Assembly: GCA_963701675.1 (NCBI GenBank)
Contig: OY969623.1
Location: 1,240,001-1,304,000, forward strand
Direction: 5' to 3'
DNA from: G963701675 sp963701675
GTDB lineage: Bacteria; Planctomycetota; Planctomycetia; Gemmatales; Gemmataceae
DNA length: 64,000 nucleotides
Shown here: in pieces, positions 46,385 through 55,260 of the stretch
Position numbering within the stretch: the stretch's first letter is position 1
How the letters are laid out: each line of letters opens with the position of its first letter
The notes under the pieces: generated by a model
Told to the model about the DNA's origin: nothing
Seen by the model: only the letters and a program-made list of their open reading frames with translations
Database searches by the model: none
Program-made: the position numbers and the translations under genes

Positions 46385-47704
46385 TCATCCGGCCGGCTTG
46401 AACGATTTCAGCAGTCGATCAATAGCGCCTGGGGTTGTCTCAGGCTTATTGACGATGACCGGCGGGAACGAATCTACGGCCGTCGGATTGAGGGCACGGC
46501 TATTTCCTTCGCCCCAGTCCCATTCAAAGAACTGGTTGAACTGATCGTCTTCAATCGCCTTCTCGCCGTTGTTAGCTACTACACGCAAGAACACCGGCCA
46601 GGGTTCGCCGTTATCCAGCACCCAAACGCGCTTCCACTTATCGCCGGGATGCTTTTGGGTATCCCACTGATCAAGGCGGGCCTTGGCGCGAGGCGAAATA
46701 TGTTGGGCGTCCAGGTCCAGCTCGATGGCATCCTTCGGAACCTTCCACGCGATTTCTTCCGGCCGGAGGTATATCGTCACGTCGGCCGTCATCCCCGGTC
46801 GCAATTCCCAACCTTCGACGCCTTCCTGGCTCGAAACCTTACTGTTTGGGACATCGATCACAGCGCTATAGAAAACCGTTCCGGGTATGTTGACGCCTCC
46901 GGGTAACTGCGTCGGCGCGAGGCGAGTGTCCACCACCGGCGCGGTCCGTTCCACGCGCTTCTCGCCCGAGGTAAATAAGGCGATCGTCGCTTTTTGACCG
47001 CGGTGGATCTTGCTGATATCAGTTTGTGCAATTTGTGCAAGGACCCGCATTTCCTCCATGTTGGGAGCGATGATGAAGAGCGGCGTGGTCAATTGCGGGC
47101 CTACCCCCTGCCCTCGCACCACCTTGCGGTCGATGATGATGCCGTCCACCGGCGACTTGATGGTCGAATTACTCAGTAAAGCCTCGGCGGCTCGGACGCC
47201 CGTCTGGGCCTCCGCGAGTTTGCCCTCGGCCGTCTTCATGCGCGCCACGGCCACGTTGTGTTCCGCCTCGCGTTGGGTTCTTTCTATTTGCCCGAAGCTT
47301 TCGGGTTTTTGCTTCATGAGCGCCACGATTCCCGTGGCGCCGTCGAGGGCGGCTTTTGCCGCTTCTCGCTCACTGGTGGCGTATTGCAGTTGGGCTTTGG
47401 CGTGATCCAGTTTGAACTTTGCCGGCGTTTCGTCGAGCTGGATTAGTTTTTGGCCCTTCTTGACCGCCCGCCCAATTTCGGCATCCGGAGAGACTTCGGT
47501 AACTTCGCCGAGACTCAGAGCCGAACCGACGACCACGGGATTACGGACCTCGATCAAGCCCGTGCCACGAATGACCTCAGCGATAGGCCCATAGACGATG
47601 TGCGCGACGGGATAATGGGGCGCCCGCGGGTGTGAAGAGCGGTAGTAGGTAGCGGCACCCGCAACCAGCCCGACCAAAATGAACACCACGAAGAGTTTCT
47701 TCAC
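46385..47704 (-). CDS. Periplasmic adaptor (MacA/HlyD-type) of an ABC efflux system
   Basis: 439 residues. An N-terminal membrane anchor (KKLFVVFILVGLVAGAATYY), a barrel-sandwich hybrid lipoyl-like part (GSALSLGEVTEVSPDAEIGRAVKKGQKLIQLD), a coiled-coil hairpin (KLDHAKAQLQYATSEREAAKAAL), and LLSNSTIKSPVDGIIIDRKVVRGQGVG identify the family. It bridges the inner-membrane ABC unit to an outer-membrane channel, which is not encoded here. GTG at 47704 is preferred because the anchor begins directly after it. The C-terminus has a Pro-rich extension. Confidence 0.92.
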   Translation of the reverse strand: MKKLFVVFILVGLVAGAATYYRSSHPRAPHYPVAHIVYGPIAEVIRGTGLIEVRNPVVVGSALSLGEVTEVSPDAEIGRAVKKGQKLIQLDETPAKFKLDHAKAQLQYATSEREAAKAALDGATGIVALMKQKPESFGQIERTQREAEHNVAVARMKTAEGKLAEAQTGVRAAEALLSNSTIKSPVDGIIIDRKVVRGQGVGPQLTTPLFIIAPNMEEMRVLAQIAQTDISKIHRGQKATIALFTSGEKRVERTAPVVDTRLAPTQLPGGVNIPGTVFYSAVIDVPNSKVSSQEGVEGWELRPGMTADVTIYLRPEEIAWKVPKDAIELDLDAQHISPRAKARLDQWDTQKHPGDKWKRVWVLDNGEPWPVFLRVVANNGEKAIEDDQFNQFFEWDWGEGNSRALNPTAVDSFPPVIVNKPETTPGAIDRLLKSFKPAG

Positions 47705-47937
47705 AACGATCAAATCGCCCGGAAGGGCGGCCTCCGCGAGCACGGCACAAGCCGTAAATCCATATCCGAAGGACTATTATCCGAAACAGGCATCTACATG
47801 CCAAGTCACAAATCCCCAATTCACGGAACGCGACGAATCGGTGCAACTATTAGGCCGCTTTGGCAAAGGAATTGCGACAAGCCGCGCCCACGGACTGGTC
47901 TTCGTAATCCGTACACGCTCTACCGTCAGGAGAGACA

Positions 47938-47967
47938 TTGCAGGAAATGCGGGCCGCTCCTTATACT
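47938..47967 (+). promoter_or_regulatory. Sigma-70-like promoter upstream of the glycosyltransferase gene
   Basis: A -35 element TTGCAG, 18 bases, and a -10 element TATACT. The start codon at 48014 lies about 45 bases downstream. Confidence 0.5.
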
Positions 47968-48013
47968 AGGGCGACAACCGCCTTCAGCGTCCGGCCGTCC
48001 ACGGAGGGACTTC

Positions 48014-49276
48014 ATGGCATCGCGCTTGTCGCGACAGATCGACCCCGCGCCGACAGCTTCCCCATCCACATTCCTACCAGCTGCCGATACTTCGGCAGAC
48101 CGACAACGAAGCCGGCCGGCGCAGGCGCCATGGCTGTCCGTCATCATCGTGAACTACCGCCAGTGGGACGAAACCGAAGCACTTGTTGAGCAGGTGCTCA
48201 GCCATCCCGACGCTCAGCGAGGGCTGGTGGAAGTCGTCGTCGTCGACAATGCATCGCCGACCGGTCCGGCGTACGCACGGTTGCGGCGGCGAGACGGCGT
48301 CTCCGTTCGTTGCTGGAAGCGAAACCGAGGCTTTGCCCAAGCGGTAAACGAAGGATGCCGGCTAAGTCGCGGCCATTGGCTGCTCGTCATGAATCCGGAT
48401 ATTAGCCTTCGCGATCGCTTTCTCGAGGGTGTCCTGTCGTTAACCGAACGCTTACCCGCGATTGAACCGCCGGTCGGAATCGTCGGGTTCAAGTTGTTGG
48501 ATCGTGACGGCGGTTGGCAGCGTTCGACCGGCGAGTTTCCGACTTTGACCGGAACGATTGCACGCCTCGTCCTTCCGCGTTCGCGCCGAAAATACAACTC
48601 TCCACCGAACGACCGCGCGTCCCGTGTTCCGTGGGTGACCGGCTGCTGCATGTTGATGCGGCGTGAGTGTGTGGAACAACTGGACGGTTTCGACGAGGAC
48701 TTTTTTCTTTACTACGAAGACGTTGACCTGTGCCGCCGCGCTTCCAGGGTCGGGTGGTCGGTATGGTACGAGCCGTCGCACGCCGTGGTGCACTATTCGC
48801 CGCTGCACGGTCGGGCCGTGCCGGCGCCGCTTCGAGTGTTGACGCGGCACGCCTTCCTTATGTATTGCTTCAAGCACTGGTCACCGTGGCAGGTCCGTTT
48901 CGTTGCGCGAGTCGTAGGTTTCGAAGCAACCCTCCGGCGTTATTGGGCCTCATTCCGAGGTCGAAACGCCGAGGCCGCCCAATTTCGCAGGCTGCGGCGG
49001 GTGGCAGGCCGGATCGCGCAATTCCCGTTCTGCTCATCGATAAACAGCCAGCATCGACATTTCCAGCCGTTCTTCCCAAGGAAAAAATTACAAACGCTAA
49101 AGTTCCGTCGCTCTCCTGCCGATAAAGGTCATACGGCTTGCCTCGTTTCCAGAGCACGCCGTTCACCTCCAATCGGAACAGAGGACGGGACATGGAGCCG
49201 GCTGGCGCCCGATCGCGCTGGTTCAACATTCTGTGGCTGCTGGTTTGTGGTATTGCCTCATCAATCTGGTGCCTGA
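48014..49276 (+). CDS. Family 2 glycosyltransferase
   Basis: About 420 residues. GT-A fold: WLSVIIVNYRQWDETEALVEQ, VVVVDNAS, the nucleotide-sugar Asp in MNPDISL, and VTGCCMLMRRECVEQLDGFDEDFFLYYEDVDLCRRA, characteristic of rhamnosyl-type transferases (WbbL/RfbF group). It should add a sugar to a cell-surface polysaccharide. GGAGGG precedes the ATG. The last 80 residues (from SSINSQHRH) look unlike protein and overlap the next gene by 85 bases, so a shift near 49020 or a natural earlier end is likely. Confidence 0.88.
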   Translation: MASRLSRQIDPAPTASPSTFLPAADTSADRQRSRPAQAPWLSVIIVNYRQWDETEALVEQVLSHPDAQRGLVEVVVVDNASPTGPAYARLRRRDGVSVRCWKRNRGFAQAVNEGCRLSRGHWLLVMNPDISLRDRFLEGVLSLTERLPAIEPPVGIVGFKLLDRDGGWQRSTGEFPTLTGTIARLVLPRSRRKYNSPPNDRASRVPWVTGCCMLMRRECVEQLDGFDEDFFLYYEDVDLCRRASRVGWSVWYEPSHAVVHYSPLHGRAVPAPLRVLTRHAFLMYCFKHWSPWQVRFVARVVGFEATLRRYWASFRGRNAEAAQFRRLRRVAGRIAQFPFCSSINSQHRHFQPFFPRKKLQTLKFRRSPADKGHTACLVSRARRSPPIGTEDGTWSRLAPDRAGSTFCGCWFVVLPHQSGA

Positions 49277-50934
49277 CGGCCGCCACCGAGCTCGGCGCGA
49301 CCTTTGACGAACCGGGATACATTGCGCGCGGGCTGGAATTCTGGCGGACCGGAAGCCATGCCGCCCAACTTCGGCTCGGCACCATGCCAATGCCGATGGA
49401 CCTCGCCTCTCTCCCGCTGTACCTGTGGGAACGCTGGCACAATGTCCGGCTCGACGCCGAAGGTCGCGACATGGCCCAAATCCTGCCCTGGGCGCGGGCC
49501 ACTACGCTGGCATTCTGGTGGTTACTCCTCTCCTATGGTTTTCTGACCGGGCACCGGCTGGCTGGAAACTGGGGTGGTCGGCTCGCGGCGGCATTTATCG
49601 CCTGCGAGCCGTGTTTTCTCGCGCACGCCGGACTTGCGACGTCCGATGTTGCCGTCACCGCCTGTTTGCTGGCACTGGCGTATCACTTTGCCGCTGGCCG
49701 AGATTCGGGCTGGCTCCGCCGGGTCGGCCTGCCAGCGCTTTGGTTTGGATTAGCGATGATTTGCAAGGCATCGGCCCTCGCATTCGGGCCGCTGTGTCTA
49801 TTCGCGGTGGAATGTAAGCGCCTCCATAATCCGAGCGTTGAACATTCCGTGGGGACACTTTGGTCGCGCTGGCAGCCGTTTCGTCGTGACCTCGTTTGGA
49901 TCCTCACACTCGGCATGGTGTTGACTTTCGTCTATTGCGGCAGCGACTGGGAAGGGCAACGTTCGTTCGGAATCTGGGCAAACGGATTGTCCCACGGACC
50001 GTTGGCTACGGTGATGGTTTGGTTGGCGGAGCACCTCCGCATATTCCCGAACGCCGGGGATGCATTGGTTCGACAAATCGCACACAATTTTCGCGGCCAC
50101 GGTGTCTACATCTTGGGGCAAGTCGACGCGCGCTCGATTTGGTACTACTTCCCCGTCGCCCTGTCGATGAAGCTAAGCCTGATCTTGCTGCTGCTTCCGG
50201 TAATCGTGGCAATACTTCGGCCGCGCGCTCTCCTGAACTGGACGTTCTTCGCGGCGGCATGTCTCCTTGTCTACAGTCTGAACTGCCGTGTGCAGATCGG
50301 CATTCGCTTCATGTTGCCGCTCGTGGCTCTGGCGAGCATCGGCCTGGCGGCCGCCGTAGTTGAAATCGGGCGATCGCATCGCAAGGTCGCGCTTCGATAC
50401 GGATTGATCGGATTAGTAGGCTGCGGACTGCTTTGGACAGCCGCTACGGCGACGACGGTCTGGCCCAATGCGATCTGCTACACCAATGAACTTTGGGGCG
50501 GAACCGAAAACGGTTACCGCCGGCTGAGCGACTCCAACTACGATTGGGGCCAAGGGCTGAGGGAACTCGCCGAATGGCGCGATCTCCAGCGGCTGGACAA
50601 CTTGGACGTTTGGTACTTCGGCAGCGACGCCGGGATCAACCACAGTGGTTTCCATGCCGTCAGCCTTCACGAGCCGGGTCTCGTCAATCCGGACGAGGGG
50701 CTACGCCGTGTTACTGGACGTTTCCTGGCCGCGAGCACCACTCTCTTATACGGCTCGTACGGCGTCAGCAAGAACCCGGCCCGCGGTCCGACACCATTGC
50801 AAGCCATGGCCGAATACTTATGTCGCTTGGAGCCCTTTGCACGAACTACAACATTCCTTATTTACGATCTCGGTGATCCCCAGGCACGGACGCAGCCACA
50901 AGAGCCTCCAATGGTCGCCGACCGAAATCGATAA
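49192..50934 (+). CDS. Polytopic membrane glycosyltransferase (GT39-like)
   Basis: 580 residues with about ten membrane helices (for example WFNILWLLVCGIASSIWCL, ALRYGLIGLVGCGLLWTAATATTVWP). The first periplasmic loop carries FDEPGYIARG, matching the acidic catalytic motif of the PMT/ArnT-like GT-C family, and DYGWG-like SNYDWGQGLREL occurs late, as in planctomycete members. It likely transfers a sugar from a lipid carrier to a protein or surface glycan. The ATG at 49192 is chosen because the membrane helix follows soon after. Overlaps the end of the previous gene. Confidence 0.88.
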   Translation: MEPAGARSRWFNILWLLVCGIASSIWCLTAATELGATFDEPGYIARGLEFWRTGSHAAQLRLGTMPMPMDLASLPLYLWERWHNVRLDAEGRDMAQILPWARATTLAFWWLLLSYGFLTGHRLAGNWGGRLAAAFIACEPCFLAHAGLATSDVAVTACLLALAYHFAAGRDSGWLRRVGLPALWFGLAMICKASALAFGPLCLFAVECKRLHNPSVEHSVGTLWSRWQPFRRDLVWILTLGMVLTFVYCGSDWEGQRSFGIWANGLSHGPLATVMVWLAEHLRIFPNAGDALVRQIAHNFRGHGVYILGQVDARSIWYYFPVALSMKLSLILLLLPVIVAILRPRALLNWTFFAAACLLVYSLNCRVQIGIRFMLPLVALASIGLAAAVVEIGRSHRKVALRYGLIGLVGCGLLWTAATATTVWPNAICYTNELWGGTENGYRRLSDSNYDWGQGLRELAEWRDLQRLDNLDVWYFGSDAGINHSGFHAVSLHEPGLVNPDEGLRRVTGRFLAASTTLLYGSYGVSKNPARGPTPLQAMAEYLCRLEPFARTTTFLIYDLGDPQARTQPQEPPMVADRNR

Positions 50935-51026
50935 TTTCTTGCGGCCGTCGCGCACGGCGTTCCATTGTGAACTACGCTTTTGGCGACAGAGGATTTGCCG
51001 AAAACCTATCACCAAGGGGGTTGGCC

Positions 51027-51134
51027 GTGGACAATGGTTACGCCATCATCGTCGCCGTGTGTGCGATCTGCGCGATCGTAGGAATTTATTACTGTTGGGT
51101 GCGCAAGATCGGCAAAGAAGAAACGCAATCGTAA
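51027..51134 (+). CDS. Small single-pass membrane protein (35 aa)
   Basis: Reads MDNGYAIIVAVCAICAIVG then IYYCWVRKIGKEETQS: one hydrophobic helix with a basic C-terminal flank. GTG start with AGGGGG seven bases before it. It sits between a membrane glycosyltransferase and a cysteine desulfurase gene. No family recognised; coding nature inferred from start signal and clean membrane-helix layout. Confidence 0.5.
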   Translation: MDNGYAIIVAVCAICAIVGIYYCWVRKIGKEETQS

Positions 51135-51191
51135 AAACAGATCCCATCTCACCGCTGCGCCGATACGGTAGAATGACGGCGGATTTGCGGA

Positions 51192-51211
51192 GGCAGACAG
51201 GAATGTCTGCC
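51192..51211. repeat. Dispersed hairpin repeat, family B copy 2
   Basis: Arms GGCAGACA and TGTCTGCC around a GGAA loop, 31 bases before the cysteine desulfurase start. Related to the hairpin at 1109-1130. It takes the place where a ribosome binding site or promoter for the desulfurase gene would be expected. Confidence 0.7.
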
Positions 51212-51242
51212 CCACCAAGACTACCCCCGCGCGGCGACCGTC

Positions 51243-52377
51243 ATGGATTCGATCTATCTCGACAACAATTCCACCACGCCGCTGTTGCCGGCCGTCTGGG
51301 AGGCGATGCGGCCGTACCTGACCGGCATCTACGGCAATCCCGCCAGCGCACACCGTACCGGCAGCCGAGCGCGTAAGGCGCTGGAAGAATCCCGCGAAAG
51401 AATTGCATCGCTTCTGGGCGCCCACGCCGACGAAGTCGTATTCACCAGTGGCGCCACCGAAGCCAATAACATCGCCATTTTGGGCCTGGCGGAGTCCCCG
51501 CCCGGCAAGGTCCATCGTCAGCCCGATCGAGCATCCATCCGTTATGGGGCCGGTGGATCAATTGCGTGAACGCGGCTTCGAGGTGGAGCACCTAACGGTC
51601 GACACGCAATGCATCATCTATCCGGATGAGCTTTCACCCAGGGTTCGACCCGACACAGTGCTTGTCGCGGTCATGTTGGCCAATCACGAAGTCGGCGCCA
51701 TTCAACCGGTGGCCAAACTAGCGGAATGCGCCGCGCCGACATGTTCCTTTCACTGCGACGCCACTCAGGCCGTCGGCAAGGTCGAGGTGAACTTCCACGA
51801 TTTGGGAGTAAGCACGCTATCGCTCAGCGCGCACAAGTTTCACGGCCCGAAAGGAGTCGGCGCACTTCTGATCCGCCGAGACGCGAAGTTACGGAGTTTG
51901 ATGGTGGGCGGCCACCAGCAACAGGGCCGACGACCCGGCACCGAACCCGTCGCATTGGCAGTAGGACTTGCCTGTGCACTCGACCTGGCGATTCAGGAAA
52001 TGGCGCCGCGAACGGCAAAGGTAACGCGGCTGCGAGAGTTGTTCCTTGATTATCTCGTTGAACATGTCACTCCGGTTGTCAGCAACGGACCAAGCAATGG
52101 GATTCCGCACACGCTCAACCTTTCCTTCCCAGGATGCCAGGCCGACGCGATGTTGATGAGCCTTGACCTTGCCGGCGTTGAGTGCTCAACCGGCTCGGCA
52201 TGTTCGAGCGGGTCGCTGCTGCCGTCGCCGGTGCTCAAGGCGATGCAGGCGCCCGACGAAGTGCTGCGGTCCGCGATGCGTTTCAGCTTCAGTCCGTTAT
52301 TGCACGAAGCGGAAGTGAGTGAGGCCGCACGTCGTGCGGCAAACGTCGTGAATCGGCTGAAGGAGTTGAAAGAGTGA
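51243..52377 (+). pseudogene. Cysteine desulfurase (NifS/IscS-like), one frameshift
   Basis: About 377 residues after correction. Start YLDNNSTTPLLPAVWEAM and TSGATEANNIAI; then a one-base shift near 51512 moves to the frame with IVSPIEHPSV. All active parts are intact: AVMLANHEVGAIQP, HCDATQAVGKV, the PLP lysine in SLSAHKFHGPKGVGALL, and the catalytic Cys in CSTGSACSSGS. The enzyme mobilises sulfur from cysteine for iron-sulfur clusters or tRNA thiolation. Because the conserved parts are perfect on both sides, sequence error is a likely explanation. Confidence 0.88.
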
Positions 52378-53653
52378 ACGGCCCATCCGGCCGCATCTGT
52401 TGCACCCGGTACGGCATTCCGTAGTCCCCCCGGATGGTTCGGTCATGCGAATGCACATAACCAATCATTGCCGCGGAAGTGATCGCCTGTGCGACGCAGA
52501 TTGTGCATAACAAGCTTCGGCCGAACGACAACGAACCGCCGCCGAGTGCAAGTCGCGCCAACCACACGAAGGTCAAGGGAAATAGCACCAATAAGTAATG
52601 CCGATAAATCCGAGAGCCGGTCGCCGTTAGGAGCAGGCCGCACCCCCAAAGGCAAGCGTTGATGACGAAGGCCGAGGTCGAGTCGCGGCCAACCACCAAT
52701 TCGCGCCATCGAGTACGATTCGACCACAGCGAATGGGCCGCTCGGCTCAAAATGATCACGCCGACGGCCACGAGTACCAAGTGTGCGAAGCCTACGACAT
52801 AGGTCGGACGCCCGCCGATGATCGGATAGGAAAGGTAGTCGCCGAAGTCACGGCCCAAGGTGTACTGCGGCGTGAGCCCGAGCGGCTCTGATACCCAATT
52901 CGTCCAGAACTTCATTTCCGCGACGGTATACCATTTCCGCGTCGAGATAGCGGTGCGTCCTGACTCGGTAGTCATCTCCCGAATCCACGGGACCAGGGGC
53001 ACCAAACCGAGGCAGGTGCCGACGATCCAACCAAGCCAACGCGTATTCTGCCGTCGAAAAATTGCCGTCCAACCGGCCAGCGCGGCAGCGACGAAGAAAC
53101 CGGACATGTGAATTTGCCCGAGACAGGCACCGACAAGACCCCAGACGAATGCACCGACCAAACATTCGCGCCGCCACCAGCCGGCAAGCATACCCAGCGA
53201 AAGCAACGGCAGCACCGACGGCGGCCAAATCTTACGTTGAAACAAGACCGCCAATGGGTTCACGGCGGCAAGGGCTGCGGCCCAATACCACGGTTCACGC
53301 TCTTCCGACGGAATCAGGCGGCGAGCGAAGAGAACCAGCGAGACCAACGCGAGAATGTTCAGGATCTGAATCGTGCGCACCAGTCCCGGCGGATCGACGA
53401 CGCGGCCGAGTTTGCCCAACACCGTAAATACCCACACGCTCATGCCAGGATTCGGGGCCTTGGTGCTCGACTCCATTCCAAACCAACGCCAGTCTCCCTT
53501 AGCTTCGGCAACGGCATTCTCAAATGTCCACGCTTCGTCGTACTTGTACTCAATGTCGTTACCGTAGACGAGGCGCAGGATCCCCCCGACGACCAGCGCG
53601 GCCAGCAGTGCGATGGGCCAATACTTCCGGCATTGATGCTGAAACCAATGCAT
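52289..53653 (-). CDS. Polytopic membrane protein, glycosyltransferase-like
   Basis: About 454 residues with roughly ten membrane helices. KYDEAWTFENA in the first loop resembles the Asp-Glu motif of GT39-type (ArnT/PMT) enzymes, followed by PNPGMSVWVFTVLGKL. The last 30 residues overlap the end of the desulfurase gene on the other strand by 89 bases and look unlike protein, so the true end may be near 52380. The ATG at 53653 has a weak ribosome binding site. Likely envelope glycan synthesis. Confidence 0.78.
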   Translation of the reverse strand: MHWFQHQCRKYWPIALLAALVVGGILRLVYGNDIEYKYDEAWTFENAVAEAKGDWRWFGMESSTKAPNPGMSVWVFTVLGKLGRVVDPPGLVRTIQILNILALVSLVLFARRLIPSEEREPWYWAAALAAVNPLAVLFQRKIWPPSVLPLLSLGMLAGWWRRECLVGAFVWGLVGACLGQIHMSGFFVAAALAGWTAIFRRQNTRWLGWIVGTCLGLVPLVPWIREMTTESGRTAISTRKWYTVAEMKFWTNWVSEPLGLTPQYTLGRDFGDYLSYPIIGGRPTYVVGFAHLVLVAVGVIILSRAAHSLWSNRTRWRELVVGRDSTSAFVINACLWGCGLLLTATGSRIYRHYLLVLFPLTFVWLARLALGGGSLSFGRSLLCTICVAQAITSAAMIGYVHSHDRTIRGDYGMPYRVQQMRPDGPFTLSTPSADSRRLPHDVRPHSLPLRAITD

Positions 53654-53910
53654 CGCGGGACATCCTGTCGCCAGCATAAGGCAAGAGTTTGGGCCGATGA
53701 TTTAGCGGAATGCGTGAAAAAACGCGAGACGCAAATCGGCGTTGCCACTTCGGCCAAGCTTAGTGCAGCCGCCTGTACCCGTCCCATTTTCCCAACGACG
53801 ACAAGATTGCCCAGGTGGCCTGTCCCACCACCGCGGTCGGCCATAAGATGCGGCATGACCCAGTCGGCCACGCCGGCCGCAGCACAAACTCATGTCCGTG
53901 GAGAAGTTCA

Positions 53911-54144
53911 ATGGCCAAGACCTCATGCCCGGTGACTCGTTCCGAGTTTCTTGCCAAAGCAAAACCCGTTACGGTTACCATCAACAACATTCCCCTCCAG
54001 GCCGAAGTAAAAGAGTTTTCCACCGGTTCCTTGGGCTGGTATCTCAACGGCAAAACCGTCATCGACGTCGGCGGCACATCGGTCTCGGTGCAGATCGGCA
54101 TGAACATGACCGTCGTTGGTAGCAAAGAACTACCGAAGGATTAG
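53911..54144 (+). CDS. Small hypothetical protein (77 aa)
   Basis: Reads MAKTSCPVTRSEFLAKAKP, then a beta-rich stretch (VTVTINNIPLQAEVKEF, LGWYLNGKTVIDVGG, SVQIGMNMTVVGSKEL). GGAGAA precedes the ATG. Soluble and without export signal. The family is not named to me. It ends 15 bases before the next gene, so the two may be co-transcribed. Confidence 0.75.
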   Translation: MAKTSCPVTRSEFLAKAKPVTVTINNIPLQAEVKEFSTGSLGWYLNGKTVIDVGGTSVSVQIGMNMTVVGSKELPKD

Positions 54145-54158
54145 CGAGGCTGTTTACC

Positions 54159-55184
54159 ATGCGATTCCACAGCGTCGGCGTTCTCCTGGCCGTATGCAGT
54201 CAAGCCCACGGGTTGCAAGCCGTGGGCTTGGCGACGATAGACGACGGCGTCGCGGCTCAAAAGATCGAATACAAAGGTTGGAAAAACAACGTCCGCCTGA
54301 GCAATGGCGATGTCGAGCTTATCGTCACGCTCGATGTCGGGCCGAGGATCATCAGCTACCGCCTCACCAAAGGCGCGAACGTGTTCAAGGAGTACGAAAA
54401 CCAACTAGGGAAGTCCGGCGAAAAGGACTGGCAGATTCGTGGCGGTCATCGCCTTTGGGTCGCGCCCGAAGATTTGACACGAACTTACTTCCCGGACAAC
54501 GGCCCGGTCGATTATCGCCAACAAGGCGAGACTTTCGTCTTCACCGCCGGACCCGAGAAACTTTACGGCATCCAGAAGGAGATTTCCCTACGTTTAAGTT
54601 CGAGCGGCAGCCGGGTCACCGTCGGTCAGACGATCAAGAATGTCGGCACGAAGCCGACCACGCTCGCTCCGTGGGGTCAGACGGTCATGGCGCCCGGAGG
54701 GATCGAGATCATCCCTTTGCCACCCAAGAAGGACCACCCCGGCCCACCGACGAATGCGCGAACGCCCGATGACTACGCACCAAACCAGCGTTTGGCACTC
54801 TGGCCTTACTTCGATTTTCGCGACGACCGTTTCCAGTTTGGCGGCCGTTACATCACAGTCCAGCAAAAACCCCGCCGGGGCCCCACCAAAATCGGACTCG
54901 CCCATCGCATGGGCTGGGTCGGTTACCTCAATCAAGACACGTTGTTCGTGAAACGGTTTCGATATGAGGACGGCAAAACCTATCCCGATCTGGGTTGCAA
55001 CTTCGAGACATTTACCAATGGGGATATGCTCGAAATCGAATCCCTCGGACCGCTCGTCACACTAGCGCCTGGTGAAACAACCAAGTTGACCGAGACCTGG
55101 GAACTGATTCCGAATGTCGAGAGCTTCAAAAACGAAGCGGGAATCGACCTGAATGTCCTTCCTAAGGTTACGAGGGACGAGTAG
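54159..55184 (+). CDS. DUF4380-like secreted protein with a palindrome in its N-terminal region
   Basis: 341 residues. The body (IEYKGWKNNVRLSNGDVELIV, DVGPRIISYRL, GGHRLWVAPED, TKPTTLAPWGQTVM, RMGWVGYLNQDTLFVKRF) is the DUF4380 fold, related to sugar-binding galactose mutarotase-like beta sandwiches. The N-terminus (MRFHSVGVLLAVCSQAHGLQAVGLA) starts like a signal peptide, but its second half is encoded by the palindrome at 54201-54230, so the original cleavage site may have been changed. Role in carbohydrate handling is only a guess. Confidence 0.82.
   Translation: MRFHSVGVLLAVCSQAHGLQAVGLATIDDGVAAQKIEYKGWKNNVRLSNGDVELIVTLDVGPRIISYRLTKGANVFKEYENQLGKSGEKDWQIRGGHRLWVAPEDLTRTYFPDNGPVDYRQQGETFVFTAGPEKLYGIQKEISLRLSSSGSRVTVGQTIKNVGTKPTTLAPWGQTVMAPGGIEIIPLPPKKDHPGPPTNARTPDDYAPNQRLALWPYFDFRDDRFQFGGRYITVQQKPRRGPTKIGLAHRMGWVGYLNQDTLFVKRFRYEDGKTYPDLGCNFETFTNGDMLEIESLGPLVTLAPGETTKLTETWELIPNVESFKNEAGIDLNVLPKVTRDE
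54201..54230. repeat. Dispersed palindrome, family A copy 2, inside a gene
   Basis: Outer arms CAAGCCCACGG and CCGTGGGCTTG around GTTGCAAG. The ten inner-arm bases AAGCCCACGG and their complement are identical to those of the palindrome at 1364-1393. Its 30-base length keeps the reading frame of the host gene. Confidence 0.8.
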
Positions 55185-55191
55185 TACGGGG

Positions 55192-55243
55192 CGAACGCCG
55201 CTTGCGGCTTAGCGTGCCATGCAAAGCCGCTAGCGGCGCTTCG
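55192..55243. repeat. Imperfect inverted repeat after the DUF4380-like gene
   Basis: Two copies of a short palindrome (GCCGCTTGCGGC and GCCGCTAGCGGC) in opposite orientation, embedded in arms beginning CGAACGCC and ending GGCGCTTCG. It lies between converging genes and may end transcription from either side. Confidence 0.65.
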
Positions 55244-55260
55244 ATTGCGCGGCTCGGACT

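Noticed and set aside
48870..49502. Minus-strand open frame of 210 codons
   Set aside because: Covers the junction of two plus-strand glycosyltransferase genes and shows no domain or start signal.
51009..51515. Minus-strand open frame of 168 codons
   Set aside because: Antisense of the small membrane gene and desulfurase start; includes translation of the hairpin repeat.
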